A stretch of 64,000 nt of DNA from an uncultured Kiritimatiellota bacterium (GTDB lineage Bacteria > Verrucomicrobiota > Kiritimatiellia > RFP12 > UBA1067), in the NCBI GenBank assembly GCA_934635045.1, contig CAKTZA010000002.1, forward strand, positions 1 to 64,000, given 5' to 3'. This document shows positions 34,136 to 42,010 of this stretch, in pieces. The translations under genes were made by a program, and so were the position numbers. A model generated the notes under the pieces. That model did no database searches and had not been told where the DNA came from. It worked only from the letters and a program-made list of their open reading frames with translations. Each line of letters opens with the position of its first letter. Positions within the stretch are counted from its first letter, which is position 1.

Positions 34136-37100
34136 TCAGCGAACCGTGAAGACGAAGCCGCCGCACCGCTCGCGCGTGACATGGACGGCGTTCCCGGAGA
34201 CCGAGAGGCGCGTCATCCAGCGGACGCCCGCCCCGTCCGTCTCGACCGTCCGCCACCGCGTCAGGCCCTGCGGCAGGCGGATCTCGCCGGCCTCCGCGAC
34301 CTTGAACGTCCCCTCCGGCAAGACGCTCCCGTCCGGGCGCGGCATGACGGAGCCCTTTCGCGGCAGTGTCAGCGCGCCCGTCACCGTCAGCGACTCGCCC
34401 GGCGCGAACAGCCATGTGGCGCCGTCGGCGAGAACGAGGTCGCCCGTGACCGTGCCGCCGCCCGCGAGCGCCTTGACCGTCAGGGTGAAGCCGTTGAGGT
34501 CGAAGGCCGCGCCCTCGGCGACGGCGAGCGTCCCCGCGCGCGCCTGCTCGGCCGCCATGTAGTTGCGGTTCGTGATGGGCGCCGCGAGCCACTTGTAGCC
34601 GAGGTAGGCCTCGATGTCGGCGCGGGCCTCCTCGTCCACGTCCCCTGAGAGGAAGATCATCTCGCCGACGCGGAAGCCGCCCTCGCGACCGCCGCCGTCC
34701 AGGTGACGGTCGGACGCGAACATCTCGACCGGCGCGGCCGACCGCCTCTGGACGCCGACGACCTGGTAGGCGTTCGGCTTCAGGACGCCGGTCGCATTCG
34801 ACTTGTACGGGCCCTCGCCGTTCACGCGCAGCCAGTCGGCGAAATCCCCGTCGAAGACGCCGCTGTCCGTCGAGCCCCAGCCGTTCTGGTAGCCCGGATG
34901 CCAGCTCGCCGCGCCGTCCTCGACGAACGCGCCCGTGCCGTCCTGCGTGCCGAGGACGGCGAAGACGCTCTTGACGCCGGGGATCGCCTCCGCAAGGTGC
35001 AGCGACGACGTGCGGCCGAACGCGCCGAACCGGACGGCCGGTCGGCCGTTCGCGTCGCCGGCCACGCGACGCAGCTCCTTGCGCCCTGCCGCATACCAGT
35101 AGTTCGTCGCGGTGTAGCGCCCGTCGACGTCCGACCAGGACTTGACGACCTCCGCGTCCGCGCCCGCATGGAACGCGAACGACTCCGCCCTGTCGGCGTC
35201 AAAGCGCGCGATGAGCCCGTCGAGCGCCGGGACCTCTCCCGCGTACTTGGGCGCCGTGTAGACGACCGTGCCCGCCCGGATGTCAAGGGCACCGTCGAAC
35301 CCGGCCGTCGAGCCGGCGAGGGCCAGCGCGCCGCCGCCCTCCTTGACGACCGTTCCCACGCCCGCGATCCAGCCGACGCGGTTCGTCTCTCCCGCGCGCG
35401 GCGCCAGGACGACCTGTTCGCCCTCGCCGAACGTGCGACCGGCGAGCCGCTCTTCAGGCACGGCATAGCCGTGCAGCCCCTTGCCGAACCACTTCCGCGC
35501 CAGGTACGCCTCGACGGCCTGGCGCTCGGCGTCCGTCAGCTCGCGGTCGTAGGCGATGAACTCGGCAATCTGCTGGCCGTTGGCGAACGAGTCGGCCGAG
35601 AGGGGCTCGCCCGCCGCCTCGACGCTCACCAGCTGGTAGCCGCCATTGTAGCCCGTCGTGAACGGCGAGACCTGGACGCCGCCCAGCCAGAAGCGGCCGT
35701 GCAGGCCTTCCTGCACGCTGTTTCCGAAGAAGACCGACAGGATGGGAAAGTCATGTCGCGTGCTGAAGTTGATCCGCCCCCAGCCTTTGGACGTGCCGCC
35801 GTCATACAGCAGGCTGCCGCCGTTCTGGTTGTTCACGCGCGGAATCGAGCCCTTCACGAAGAAGAGCGTCCGCAAGCCCTTCTCCGCGGCGGGCCACTTG
35901 AAGACGCCCGCGTTCGTGTCGGCCGTGTCCAGCACGGCGCGTCCGTTGAGCTCATTCCGAAAGAGACGCTGATTGGAGGCCTTCGTGCTCGTCGCGACCC
36001 AGCCGTTCCGTCGCGCGTCCGCCCACGCCGTCACCTCGTCGCCGTCGCGCGTGAACGACGATTCGTCGGACGCATCCGTCCAGATGAGCGGATCGGCGAC
36101 CGGCAGTTCCGTCGGGGCCACTCCCTTGTCCGCCCGGACGACGACGGCCCCCTCGGCGACCGTCAGGCGCGAAATGTCGAAGTCGAGTCCGAGCGTGTTG
36201 ACCGTCAGCGTGCCCCTGCCCGTCTTCGTGAGCGTCCCCGCCCCTTCGATGCCGCCGACCGTGACGTCGCCGTCCGTCTTGAGCGTGACGTCGCCCGCGA
36301 TCGCCAGCCCCTTCACGTCAGGGGCGCCCCCGAACCACTTGTCATGCAGGTACGCCTCGGCCGCCAGCCGCTCGGCAGCCGAAAGGACCCGGTTCCAGGC
36401 GACATACTCGCCGATGACCTGCCCGCCGCTCCGCTCCGTGAAGTGGCGGTCCTTCCCGATGCGGTCGAACGCGAGCGCCTTGACGGACGAGACGGTGACG
36501 ATTTCAGGGCCGCCCTGCGGATGCGTCCGGTCTGACCGGACGGACTTTCCGTTCAGATAGGTCAGGTTCCAGTTCTGCGTGTTGAAGAACGACGACGTCT
36601 GCCTGAACGGGTTCGCCAGCGAGGTGACGCCGCCGGGACTTCGCTCGAACTCCATCGCCGTCGTGCCGCTGATGTAATAGCCGCCGCCGCGCCGGGAGTC
36701 GCCGACGACCATGACCGTTTGCGCACCCTCGATCCGCGTCGAGAATTCGACGAACCGCCCCGACCCGACCTCGCCGAAATCGACGCCCGGGCGTCCGTTG
36801 ACGGCATGGAGACCGTAGAGCGGAGCCTTCGCGCCGTCAGCCGAGGAATCGGCCGTGATGCCGGCGGCCGTGTCGCGCCAGGCCTGGACGAACCCGTTCG
36901 TCACGTCGAGCGTCGAGGCGTCCGAAGCGTCGAAATGAAGGACAAGGCCGTCCGTCGGCAGCTTCCGCTCGCCGTCGAAACGCGCCGCCGGACGCCCCGC
37001 GCCCAGCTCGAGCGTGCCGCCGGCGAGCTTGACCTGCCCGCCGAACGCGAAGGGCCTCTCGATGCGCACGCTCCCCGCGCCGGTCTTCACGAACGAGCCG

Positions 37101-37459
37101 GACCCCTGCAACTCCTGGATGACCGGCGTGCGGTCGCTCGCGGCGACGTCGAACGTCTCGGTGCCCAGCACGTAATGCCGGCGGATGTCCGTGCGGCCCT
37201 TCATCCACTTGTCGGCGAGATGGGCTTCGACGCCCCGGATCGCGTCGTCGTCCAGAACGCCGTCAAAGACCAGGAACTCGGCCAGCTTCATGTGGCCGTC
37301 CGCCGCGATCGTCGCGCCGACCGTGTCGCAGGCAAGGCCGGCGAAGCTGCCGGCCGCCGCGTCGGACGCCACGAGCGTGACGATGTCGTAGCTGCCCGAG
37401 AGGCCCGTCGCCGTCGGATCGACAACCGCCCCGTTCACGCGGAACGTGAGGCCGGCCAT
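34136..37459 (-). CDS. LamG-repeat surface protein, downstream part (out of frame with its 5' part)
   Basis: 1107 aa from the ATG at 37459, but the frame is open up to the G-run at 37525-37544 and continues the protein begun at 38565. It contains three LamG-like modules (LVLHFDASDASTLDVTNG; LIWTDASDESSFTRDGDEV; LIARFDADRAESFAFHAG). Each is followed by a helix of the type EFIAYDRELTDAERQAVEAYLARKWFG, with autotransporter-associated beta-strand-like stretches between (GTLTKTGRGTLTVN, GTVVKEGGGALALAGS). The C-terminus is beta-rich with no visible sorting motif. As written it lacks a signal peptide; it would be exported only if the G-run had 18 or 21 residues instead of 20. The ATG 37459 sits 25 nt inside the end of the upstream frame, so reinitiation could also occur. 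Confidence 0.75.
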   Translation of the reverse strand: MAGLTFRVNGAVVDPTATGLSGSYDIVTLVASDAAAGSFAGLACDTVGATIAADGHMKLAEFLVFDGVLDDDAIRGVEAHLADKWMKGRTDIRRHYVLGTETFDVAASDRTPVIQELQGSGSFVKTGAGSVRIERPFAFGGQVKLAGGTLELGAGRPAARFDGERKLPTDGLVLHFDASDASTLDVTNGFVQAWRDTAAGITADSSADGAKAPLYGLHAVNGRPGVDFGEVGSGRFVEFSTRIEGAQTVMVVGDSRRGGGYYISGTTAMEFERSPGGVTSLANPFRQTSSFFNTQNWNLTYLNGKSVRSDRTHPQGGPEIVTVSSVKALAFDRIGKDRHFTERSGGQVIGEYVAWNRVLSAAERLAAEAYLHDKWFGGAPDVKGLAIAGDVTLKTDGDVTVGGIEGAGTLTKTGRGTLTVNTLGLDFDISRLTVAEGAVVVRADKGVAPTELPVADPLIWTDASDESSFTRDGDEVTAWADARRNGWVATSTKASNQRLFRNELNGRAVLDTADTNAGVFKWPAAEKGLRTLFFVKGSIPRVNNQNGGSLLYDGGTSKGWGRINFSTRHDFPILSVFFGNSVQEGLHGRFWLGGVQVSPFTTGYNGGYQLVSVEAAGEPLSADSFANGQQIAEFIAYDRELTDAERQAVEAYLARKWFGKGLHGYAVPEERLAGRTFGEGEQVVLAPRAGETNRVGWIAGVGTVVKEGGGALALAGSTAGFDGALDIRAGTVVYTAPKYAGEVPALDGLIARFDADRAESFAFHAGADAEVVKSWSDVDGRYTATNYWYAAGRKELRRVAGDANGRPAVRFGAFGRTSSLHLAEAIPGVKSVFAVLGTQDGTGAFVEDGAASWHPGYQNGWGSTDSGVFDGDFADWLRVNGEGPYKSNATGVLKPNAYQVVGVQRRSAAPVEMFASDRHLDGGGREGGFRVGEMIFLSGDVDEEARADIEAYLGYKWLAAPITNRNYMAAEQARAGTLAVAEGAAFDLNGFTLTVKALAGGGTVTGDLVLADGATWLFAPGESLTVTGALTLPRKGSVMPRPDGSVLPEGTFKVAEAGEIRLPQGLTRWRTVETDGAGVRWMTRLSVSGNAVHVTRERCGGFVFTVR

Positions 37460-38565
37460 GGCTTCCGCGAGCAGCGGGTCAGACCTGTCCGTGCCGCCGG
37501 TTCCGCCGCGCCGATAAGGGCATACCCCCCCCCCCCCCCCCCCCAGTTGCCGAGCAGCGAGCCGCCGCCCTGCTCCGAGCCGACGACCCAGAACAGGGTC
37601 TTCGCCGCCAGGGGCACGGGATTCGCGAACTTCAGGCTCGCGCGCAGGGGCGAATTGGCATAGTAGCCGCCCAGCGAGACGACCGGCTTCTCCCGAATCT
37701 CCCGTTCCCAGATCTCGGGCATCACGTAGTCCGTCCGCCCCGACGCGACCGCGTCGTTCCCGCTCCCCGAAAGGTCTTTCCAGCGCGCGAGCTGAGACCC
37801 GTTGACCCGCTCCAGCGAAGCCTCGTTCGCGGCATCGAGATGAAGGATGCAGCCGCCCGGCAGCGCAGCGGGCGCGGCGGCGCTTTCGACAGGCCAGGCG
37901 CAGGGCGTGTAGGCGAACAGTCCGTGCCGCGTGTAGAACCCGCCGCCGAACGGCCGCGTCGCCCGGTAGTCAAGCGTGCCGCTGAACGCGCCAAAGATGG
38001 TTTTCAGCGTGCCGTCGATCACGATCGCCCCCGCGCCTTCCGCGCCATCGGGCAGCAGGGCCTCCGGATCGCCGAAGTTGTCGTCGCCGCGCTTCAGGTA
38101 GAACTCCTTCATGGTTTCGAGAATCGGCCAGGCCCCCGCCGCGAACTCGTTGCGGCCGAGGAATTGCGCCCCGGAGCCCGTCAGGCGAAGCGGCGAGTGG
38201 TAGCGCAGGTTCGCGCCGCACTTGAACGCCTTCGCGTCCAGGCTCGACACGTTCCCCGCGCCCGCATCCAGCGTCAGGTACGCGCGCTTCTCCGTGTCAG
38301 GGTACAGGTAGATGTCGCCGGAGGTCTGCTTGATGTGCCCGAGCGTCCAGCCGTCGTGGGTCTGGCGGAAGCGGCACAGGCCGTCTGTGCGCAGGGTCGC
38401 CGTCGCGCCGACGCCCGTCGCAACGACGCCATCGACCCACCACTGCGAATCGAACAGGCTGTTGTAGCCCTGAAGGTCGCTTGTCGGGTAAAACTCGCCG
38501 TCTCCGGCAAAGGCCCCCGTGAGCGTCACGCACAAACCGACAATTAAGACAATGAGGTGTTTCAT
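37435..38565 (-). CDS. LamG-repeat surface protein, 5' part, truncated by frameshift at a G-run
   Basis: 376 aa as read. Signal peptide MKHLIVLIVGLCVTLTGAFA, a beta-rich region, then the first LamG-like module (CILHLDAANEASLERVNGSQLARWKDLSGSGND) ending ...LGNWGGGGGG. The six glycines are the poly-G tract (20 G on this strand); after it the frame runs into about 26 unrelated residues and stops at 37435. With one more G, or two fewer, the frame continues into 34136-37524 and gives a protein of about 1475 aa with four modules. The gene starts 8 nt after an extended -10 variant (TGGTATCAT), so it is probably leaderless, and it heads the operon that runs down to 21709. Premature stop in this first gene could be polar on the enzymes downstream. 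Confidence 0.75.
   Translation of the reverse strand: MKHLIVLIVGLCVTLTGAFAGDGEFYPTSDLQGYNSLFDSQWWVDGVVATGVGATATLRTDGLCRFRQTHDGWTLGHIKQTSGDIYLYPDTEKRAYLTLDAGAGNVSSLDAKAFKCGANLRYHSPLRLTGSGAQFLGRNEFAAGAWPILETMKEFYLKRGDDNFGDPEALLPDGAEGAGAIVIDGTLKTIFGAFSGTLDYRATRPFGGGFYTRHGLFAYTPCAWPVESAAAPAALPGGCILHLDAANEASLERVNGSQLARWKDLSGSGNDAVASGRTDYVMPEIWEREIREKPVVSLGGYYANSPLRASLKFANPVPLAAKTLFWVVGSEQGGGSLLGNWGGGGGGYALIGAAEPAARTGLTRCSRKPWPASRSA
37525..37544. repeat. 20-base homopolymer (C on plus, G on coding strand)
   Basis: Twenty uninterrupted C. On the coding strand the tract supplies the last two bases of a Trp codon and six Gly codons of the LamG-module surface protein. Its length of 20 puts the two halves of the gene out of frame; 18 or 21 would join them. 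Homopolymers of this length slip readily in replication, and also in PCR and sequencing. Confidence 0.95.
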
Positions 38566-38573
38566 ATTCGCGT

Positions 38574-38582
38574 ATGATACCA
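38574..38582 (-). promoter_or_regulatory. Extended -10 promoter of the LamG/glycosidase operon
   Basis: TGGTATCAT on the minus strand, one mismatch from consensus, 8 nt before the ATG at 38565. It would drive the operon from the LamG gene to the GH106 gene. Two 20-nt direct repeats lie 25-68 nt upstream of it. Confidence 0.6.
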
Positions 38583-38606
38583 TTTCCCCGTCTCGCCCGG
38601 CAACCC

Positions 38607-38650
38607 AATCGTGCCTCGTTCGCGAAACTAAATCATGCCTCATTTGCGAA
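38607..38650. promoter_or_regulatory. Two 20-nt direct repeats upstream of the LamG operon promoter
   Basis: AATCGTGCCTCGTTCGCGAA (38607-38626) and AATCATGCCTCATTTGCGAA (38631-38650) agree at 17 of 20 positions and are 24 nt apart, just over two helix turns. Their place just upstream of the -10 element fits activator half-sites of an AraC-type protein; the XylR-like regulator at 40816 is the obvious candidate. No experimental support; no second exact pair was found in the window. Confidence 0.5.
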
Positions 38651-38682
38651 CGCGGCGCACGTAATCACTGTGACCGTTTTCG

Positions 38683-38766
38683 AACGCAAAGGCCGCAAAG
38701 GTTCTTGACGCAAAGCTCGCCAAAATCTTTTGCGCTCTTTGCGTTACCCTTTGCGACCTTTGCGTT
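38683..38766. repeat. Palindromic CGCAAAGG-type hairpin between LamG operon and AAA copy 2
   Basis: The left arm 38683-38715 has three CGCAAAG units, and the right arm 38735-38766 three CTTTGCG units in inverted order, separated by about 19 nt. The right arm overlaps the stop codon of the AAA gene (TAA, plus-strand 38765-38767), so the hairpin forms immediately at the end of that message and could act as its 3' end structure. There is no T-run. Confidence 0.75.
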
Positions 38767-40339
38767 AGGAATTATGAATACAGAGCGGCTCGATGAGCGG
38801 CTCGTCGATGGTGCGCGTCTCGGGGTTATAGTTGACGCCGACGAGGTAGACGGGACGCCCCCCGGCGGCGTCCGGCCCGCCGTAGTCCTTCGTCCGCGCC
38901 TGGGCCACGGCCTCTGCCGCCGAACGGCCGTGCTTGAACTCAAAGACGTAGACCGCCGTCGGCGTCTTCAGCACCGCATCCGCGCGTCCACGCGCGCTCT
39001 GCCGCTCGCCTGAAATGTCCGCCTTCATGAACTTGCAGAACAGGAGAAAGTAGCGCTTCGCCTCCGCCTCGTCCTTGCAGATCCACTCGTAGGGAATCAT
39101 CGCAAACGCCGCGCGCAGGGCCGCGCCCACGTAGGAGATGCCCTTCTCGGCAATCTCCCGCCCCGTGCGCTGCGCCTTAATCGCGAACTCGTCGCCTCGG
39201 TCGCGCAGACAGTAGGCGATGTAACCGTGGCTGATCGAGTCGGCAATCTCCTCGTTCGGAATTCGCAGGCTCACGATGCCATCCTCCGCCCCATCGATCG
39301 TGAGGTAGCCCGAATGGTACATGAGGACGGACAGCGGCTCCGACTCCGGGTTCGGCGTGTCGAGCGCCGCGCGCGAGACCTCCGCGCCGTTCAGGTCGGA
39401 CGGAATCTCGCGCGCCGCGCGGATGCGCTTCAGGATCGCGCCCGAATTTCCGCTCTTCTCCCAGTAGTTCGAGAGCATCCGGTCGTTGAGCGCGCTGCCG
39501 AACGAGAACGGGTTCACCACCTTCACGTCGCTCTCCGGCGAGAAGCGGTACGAGTCGTACCACGCGAAGAGCCGCGCCTTCATCTCCCCGTAGGGGACGC
39601 CCTCCTTGTCGGCGAACGCCTGCACCTGCTCGTGGAAGTACCGCTCCACCTCGTCGTGCGTGTAGCCGAGCATCCCCGCGAAGTCGGCCTTGAGCGTGAG
39701 GTCGGTCGGATTGTTGAAGCCTGAGAAGATCGACATCTTCGCGAGTTTCGTCACGCCCGTCACCATCACGAAGCGCATGTTGTCCTGATGGTCCTTCATC
39801 TTCACGTAGAAGTCGTGCAGGATCTGCTGGACGGCCTTGAATTTCTCCGGCTCGTCAATGAAGGCGTTGAGCGGCGCGTCATATTCGTCCACGAGAACCG
39901 CGAACCGCCCCGTCTCGGACTTTTCCGGCAACTCCTCCAAAAGCCGCTTGAAGTTCAGTTCTGCCGCAATCTGAGGGTCATGCTCGATTCCCTGCTCGAT
40001 CATCGCCGAACGAACGACCTCCTGCAATCCCGCACACACGCCCTCCGGCGTCGCGGCACAGGCGTCTGTCATCCGCAGACGGACAACCTTGTGTTTGCCC
40101 CAGTCGTAGTCCGTCCCGTCAATGGCGAGCCCCTTGAAGTAGTCACGCTTCCCTTGCAGCAACGTCGTCAGCGTGTTGATCATCAGCGACTTGCCGAAGC
40201 GGCGCGGCCGCGCGATGAAGAACACCGTGTCGGGATCGCGCTGCAAGAGACGGTAGAAGTATGCCGTCTTGTCGACATACACCACATCCTTTTCCCGCAT
40301 CCGCTCAAACGCGGCCGTCGCTGTGACAATCTGCTTCAT
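38765..40339 (-). CDS. AAA-ATPase-like / PD-(D/E)XK nuclease-like protein, copy 2
   Basis: 524 aa. Same family as the gene at 19867 but clearly diverged: VVYVDKTAYFYRLL, then RPRRFGKS at residues 44-51, the VLVDEYDAPLNAF Walker-B-like block (FAVLVDEYDAP), and a C-terminal PD-(D/E)XK-like domain (GRADAVLKTPTAVYVFEFKHGRSAAEAVAQ). All expected nuclease-like acidic and lysine residues are present. The ATG at 40339 was preferred to the open frame further 5' because an extended -10 TGGTATAAT ends 7 nt upstream. Function is unknown; roles in genome defence or as host-derived accessory ATPases are conjecture. Its stop codon is embedded in the CGCAAAGG hairpin. Confidence 0.88.
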   Translation of the reverse strand: MKQIVTATAAFERMREKDVVYVDKTAYFYRLLQRDPDTVFFIARPRRFGKSLMINTLTTLLQGKRDYFKGLAIDGTDYDWGKHKVVRLRMTDACAATPEGVCAGLQEVVRSAMIEQGIEHDPQIAAELNFKRLLEELPEKSETGRFAVLVDEYDAPLNAFIDEPEKFKAVQQILHDFYVKMKDHQDNMRFVMVTGVTKLAKMSIFSGFNNPTDLTLKADFAGMLGYTHDEVERYFHEQVQAFADKEGVPYGEMKARLFAWYDSYRFSPESDVKVVNPFSFGSALNDRMLSNYWEKSGNSGAILKRIRAAREIPSDLNGAEVSRAALDTPNPESEPLSVLMYHSGYLTIDGAEDGIVSLRIPNEEIADSISHGYIAYCLRDRGDEFAIKAQRTGREIAEKGISYVGAALRAAFAMIPYEWICKDEAEAKRYFLLFCKFMKADISGERQSARGRADAVLKTPTAVYVFEFKHGRSAAEAVAQARTKDYGGPDAAGGRPVYLVGVNYNPETRTIDEPLIEPLCIHNS

Positions 40340-40346
40340 GCCGCAT

Positions 40347-40355
40347 ATTATACCA
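40347..40355 (-). promoter_or_regulatory. Extended -10 promoter of AAA-ATPase copy 2
   Basis: TGGTATAAT on the minus strand, 7 nt before the ATG at 40339. Leaderless transcript expected. Confidence 0.7.
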
Positions 40356-40799
40356 AACTTTGTCCCATCAGCCCGCGCGTCGGAGCAGACCGCATTCTTT
40401 GCCCGTCGGCCCATCGATCCACGCTTCGGGGCGGGAAGCTGCTCGCTCGGTCTCGTCGTTCAGGTTTGCGCTTCTCTCTGAAGACAATCAGCCAAATTCA
40501 GCCTGCCGTGCCTCGGCGAGACAATTGGTTGCGGTCGAAACCACGCCGACGCCAGCAAACCTTCGCTCCTCACTCGCGCCACTTCCCGCCCCTCCGCGCG
40601 ACGCCGCTGGCCCGGAGGAGCCGACAGTCGCGCGAGAGGACGAAGAGGATCGCCCATCGCCTCAGGGCTTTCGCTTGCCGAGACACATCTCGCCGAGGGG
40701 AATGTCTCGTTGCGTCAGATAGACTGACGTGTGGCGATGGCGGCGATTCCTCGAAGGACGGTTCGCGCGATCTGTCGGGCCGACGGGCCACGAATTATT
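40356..40799. other. Divergent intergenic region, no gene seen
   Basis: About 440 nt between AAA copy 2 and the regulator gene. The short open frames here have no family resemblance. Visible structure: GCCCGTCGGCCC near 40403-40415 and its inverted copy GGGCCGACGGGC near 40779-40790, close to the two ends; a perfect 6-bp inverted repeat CGTCAG/CTGACG with a 5-nt loop at 40713-40729; and TGTCTCGTTGCG near 40703, which resembles part of the direct repeats upstream of the LamG operon. Operators for the regulator probably lie here. Confidence 0.4.
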
Positions 40800-40808
40800 T
40801 GATATACT
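40800..40808 (+). promoter_or_regulatory. Extended -10 promoter of the XylR-like regulator
   Basis: TGATATACT, one mismatch from TGNTATAAT, 7 nt before the ATG at 40816. Leaderless transcript expected. Confidence 0.6.
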
Positions 40809-40815
40809 TTCGCCC

Positions 40816-41964
40816 ATGAGCAAGACCGTCCTATTCTTCTGCGGCGAACACAGCGACGTCGCCCTGCGCAAGTACGCCGGGATCTGCGCGTTCGGCCAGC
40901 GTCGGAAATGGAACGTGCGCTTCGTCCACTACCTCGCCGACGCGACGTCCTTCCGCGACACGTGCGCGACCTGGCGGCCGGACGGCATCATCACGGACAA
41001 CGCCGCCTATGCGTCCGCCCGCGATGCGGACGTCCCGACCGTCTTCATCGACGCCAAGAACGCCGACAAGCCACGCGTCTGGCCCGGCGTCTATCACGAC
41101 CCGCGCGCGGCGGCGCGGCTCGCCGCCGCCGAATTCGCCCGCCTCGGCCTCCGGCATCTCGCCTACCTGCCGCCCGCCGAGGGCTGCGCCTGGTCGGACG
41201 AGCGGCTGGACGAGTTCCGCAAGGCCGCGACGGCCTCCGCGCACGAGGTCGCGGTCTTCCACAAGCGGCGGACGGAGAATGTCACGCCCGACTACCTGCG
41301 TCGCCTCCAGGACTGGGCGCGCGCCCTGCCGAAGCCCTGCGGCGTCTTCGCCGCGAACGACCGGGCGGCGGACGTCTTCCTCTCGCTCTGTCCGCTCGCG
41401 GGCGTGAAGGTTCCGCAGGAGCTCGCCGTCATCGGCGTGGACGACACCGCCGGCATCTGCGAGAACACGTTCCCGCCGCTGACGAGCGTCGCGCCCGCGT
41501 TCAAGAGCTCGGGCACGATGGCCGCCGAGCTGCTGGACGCGCTGATGTCCGAACGCACGCCCGTCGCGCGCACACTCCTCTTCGGCGCCGTCGGCCTCAC
41601 GCGCCGCGATTCCACGAAACGCCTCTACGGACGCGCGACCGAACTGCGCAACTCGCGCGACCTCATCCACCGCGAGGCCTGCCGGGGGCTCAAGGCGCGC
41701 GACGTGTTCGCGCATTTGAAGGGCTCGCGGCGCAACGCCCAGATCCAGTTCAAGGCGACGACCGGGCGCACGGTGCTCGAAGAGATCAAGAACGTGCGCC
41801 TCCGGCTCGCGAAGCGGCTCCTGCAGACGACATCGCTCTCGCTCGCCGAGATCGCGGCGAAATGCGGCTACGCCTCGTCCTCGCACCTGCGCAAGATCTT
41901 CGAGAAGCGCATGAAGACGACGATGGGCGCCTGGCGCAAGGCCCACCGCACAGACGTCAGCTGA
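40816..41964 (+). CDS. XylR-type transcriptional regulator (LacI-like sensor plus AraC HTH)
   Basis: 382 aa. Residues 1 to about 275 have the periplasmic-binding-protein fold of LacI/GalR effector domains: GHSDV-like start (VLFFCGEHSDVALRKYAGICAF), DGIITD, GVFAANDRAADVFLSLC, and VPQELAVIGVDDTAGICENTFPPLTSV, which is highly typical. Residues about 285-382 are an AraC-family double helix-turn-helix (LRLAKRLLQTTSLSLAEIAAKCGYASSSHLRKIFEKRMKTTMGAWRK). Such hybrids (XylR in E. coli) sense a sugar and activate catabolic operons. Placed between two glycosidase clusters, it probably controls one or both. The start at 40816 follows the extended -10 by 7 nt; a longer open frame from 40729 contains the promoter. 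Its 3' end faces the GH36-like gene, 46 nt apart, with no clear terminator. Confidence 0.9.
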   Translation: MSKTVLFFCGEHSDVALRKYAGICAFGQRRKWNVRFVHYLADATSFRDTCATWRPDGIITDNAAYASARDADVPTVFIDAKNADKPRVWPGVYHDPRAAARLAAAEFARLGLRHLAYLPPAEGCAWSDERLDEFRKAATASAHEVAVFHKRRTENVTPDYLRRLQDWARALPKPCGVFAANDRAADVFLSLCPLAGVKVPQELAVIGVDDTAGICENTFPPLTSVAPAFKSSGTMAAELLDALMSERTPVARTLLFGAVGLTRRDSTKRLYGRATELRNSRDLIHREACRGLKARDVFAHLKGSRRNAQIQFKATTGRTVLEEIKNVRLRLAKRLLQTTSLSLAEIAAKCGYASSSHLRKIFEKRMKTTMGAWRKAHRTDVS

Positions 41965-42010
41965 CAGCCGCCGAAATCTTCCGCGCGCGAATGTTCCGTC
42001 CTGGCCGGGT

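Noticed and set aside
41965..42010. Bidirectional terminator between the convergent regulator and GH36-like genes
   Set aside because: No stem followed by a T-run is visible in the 46 nt.
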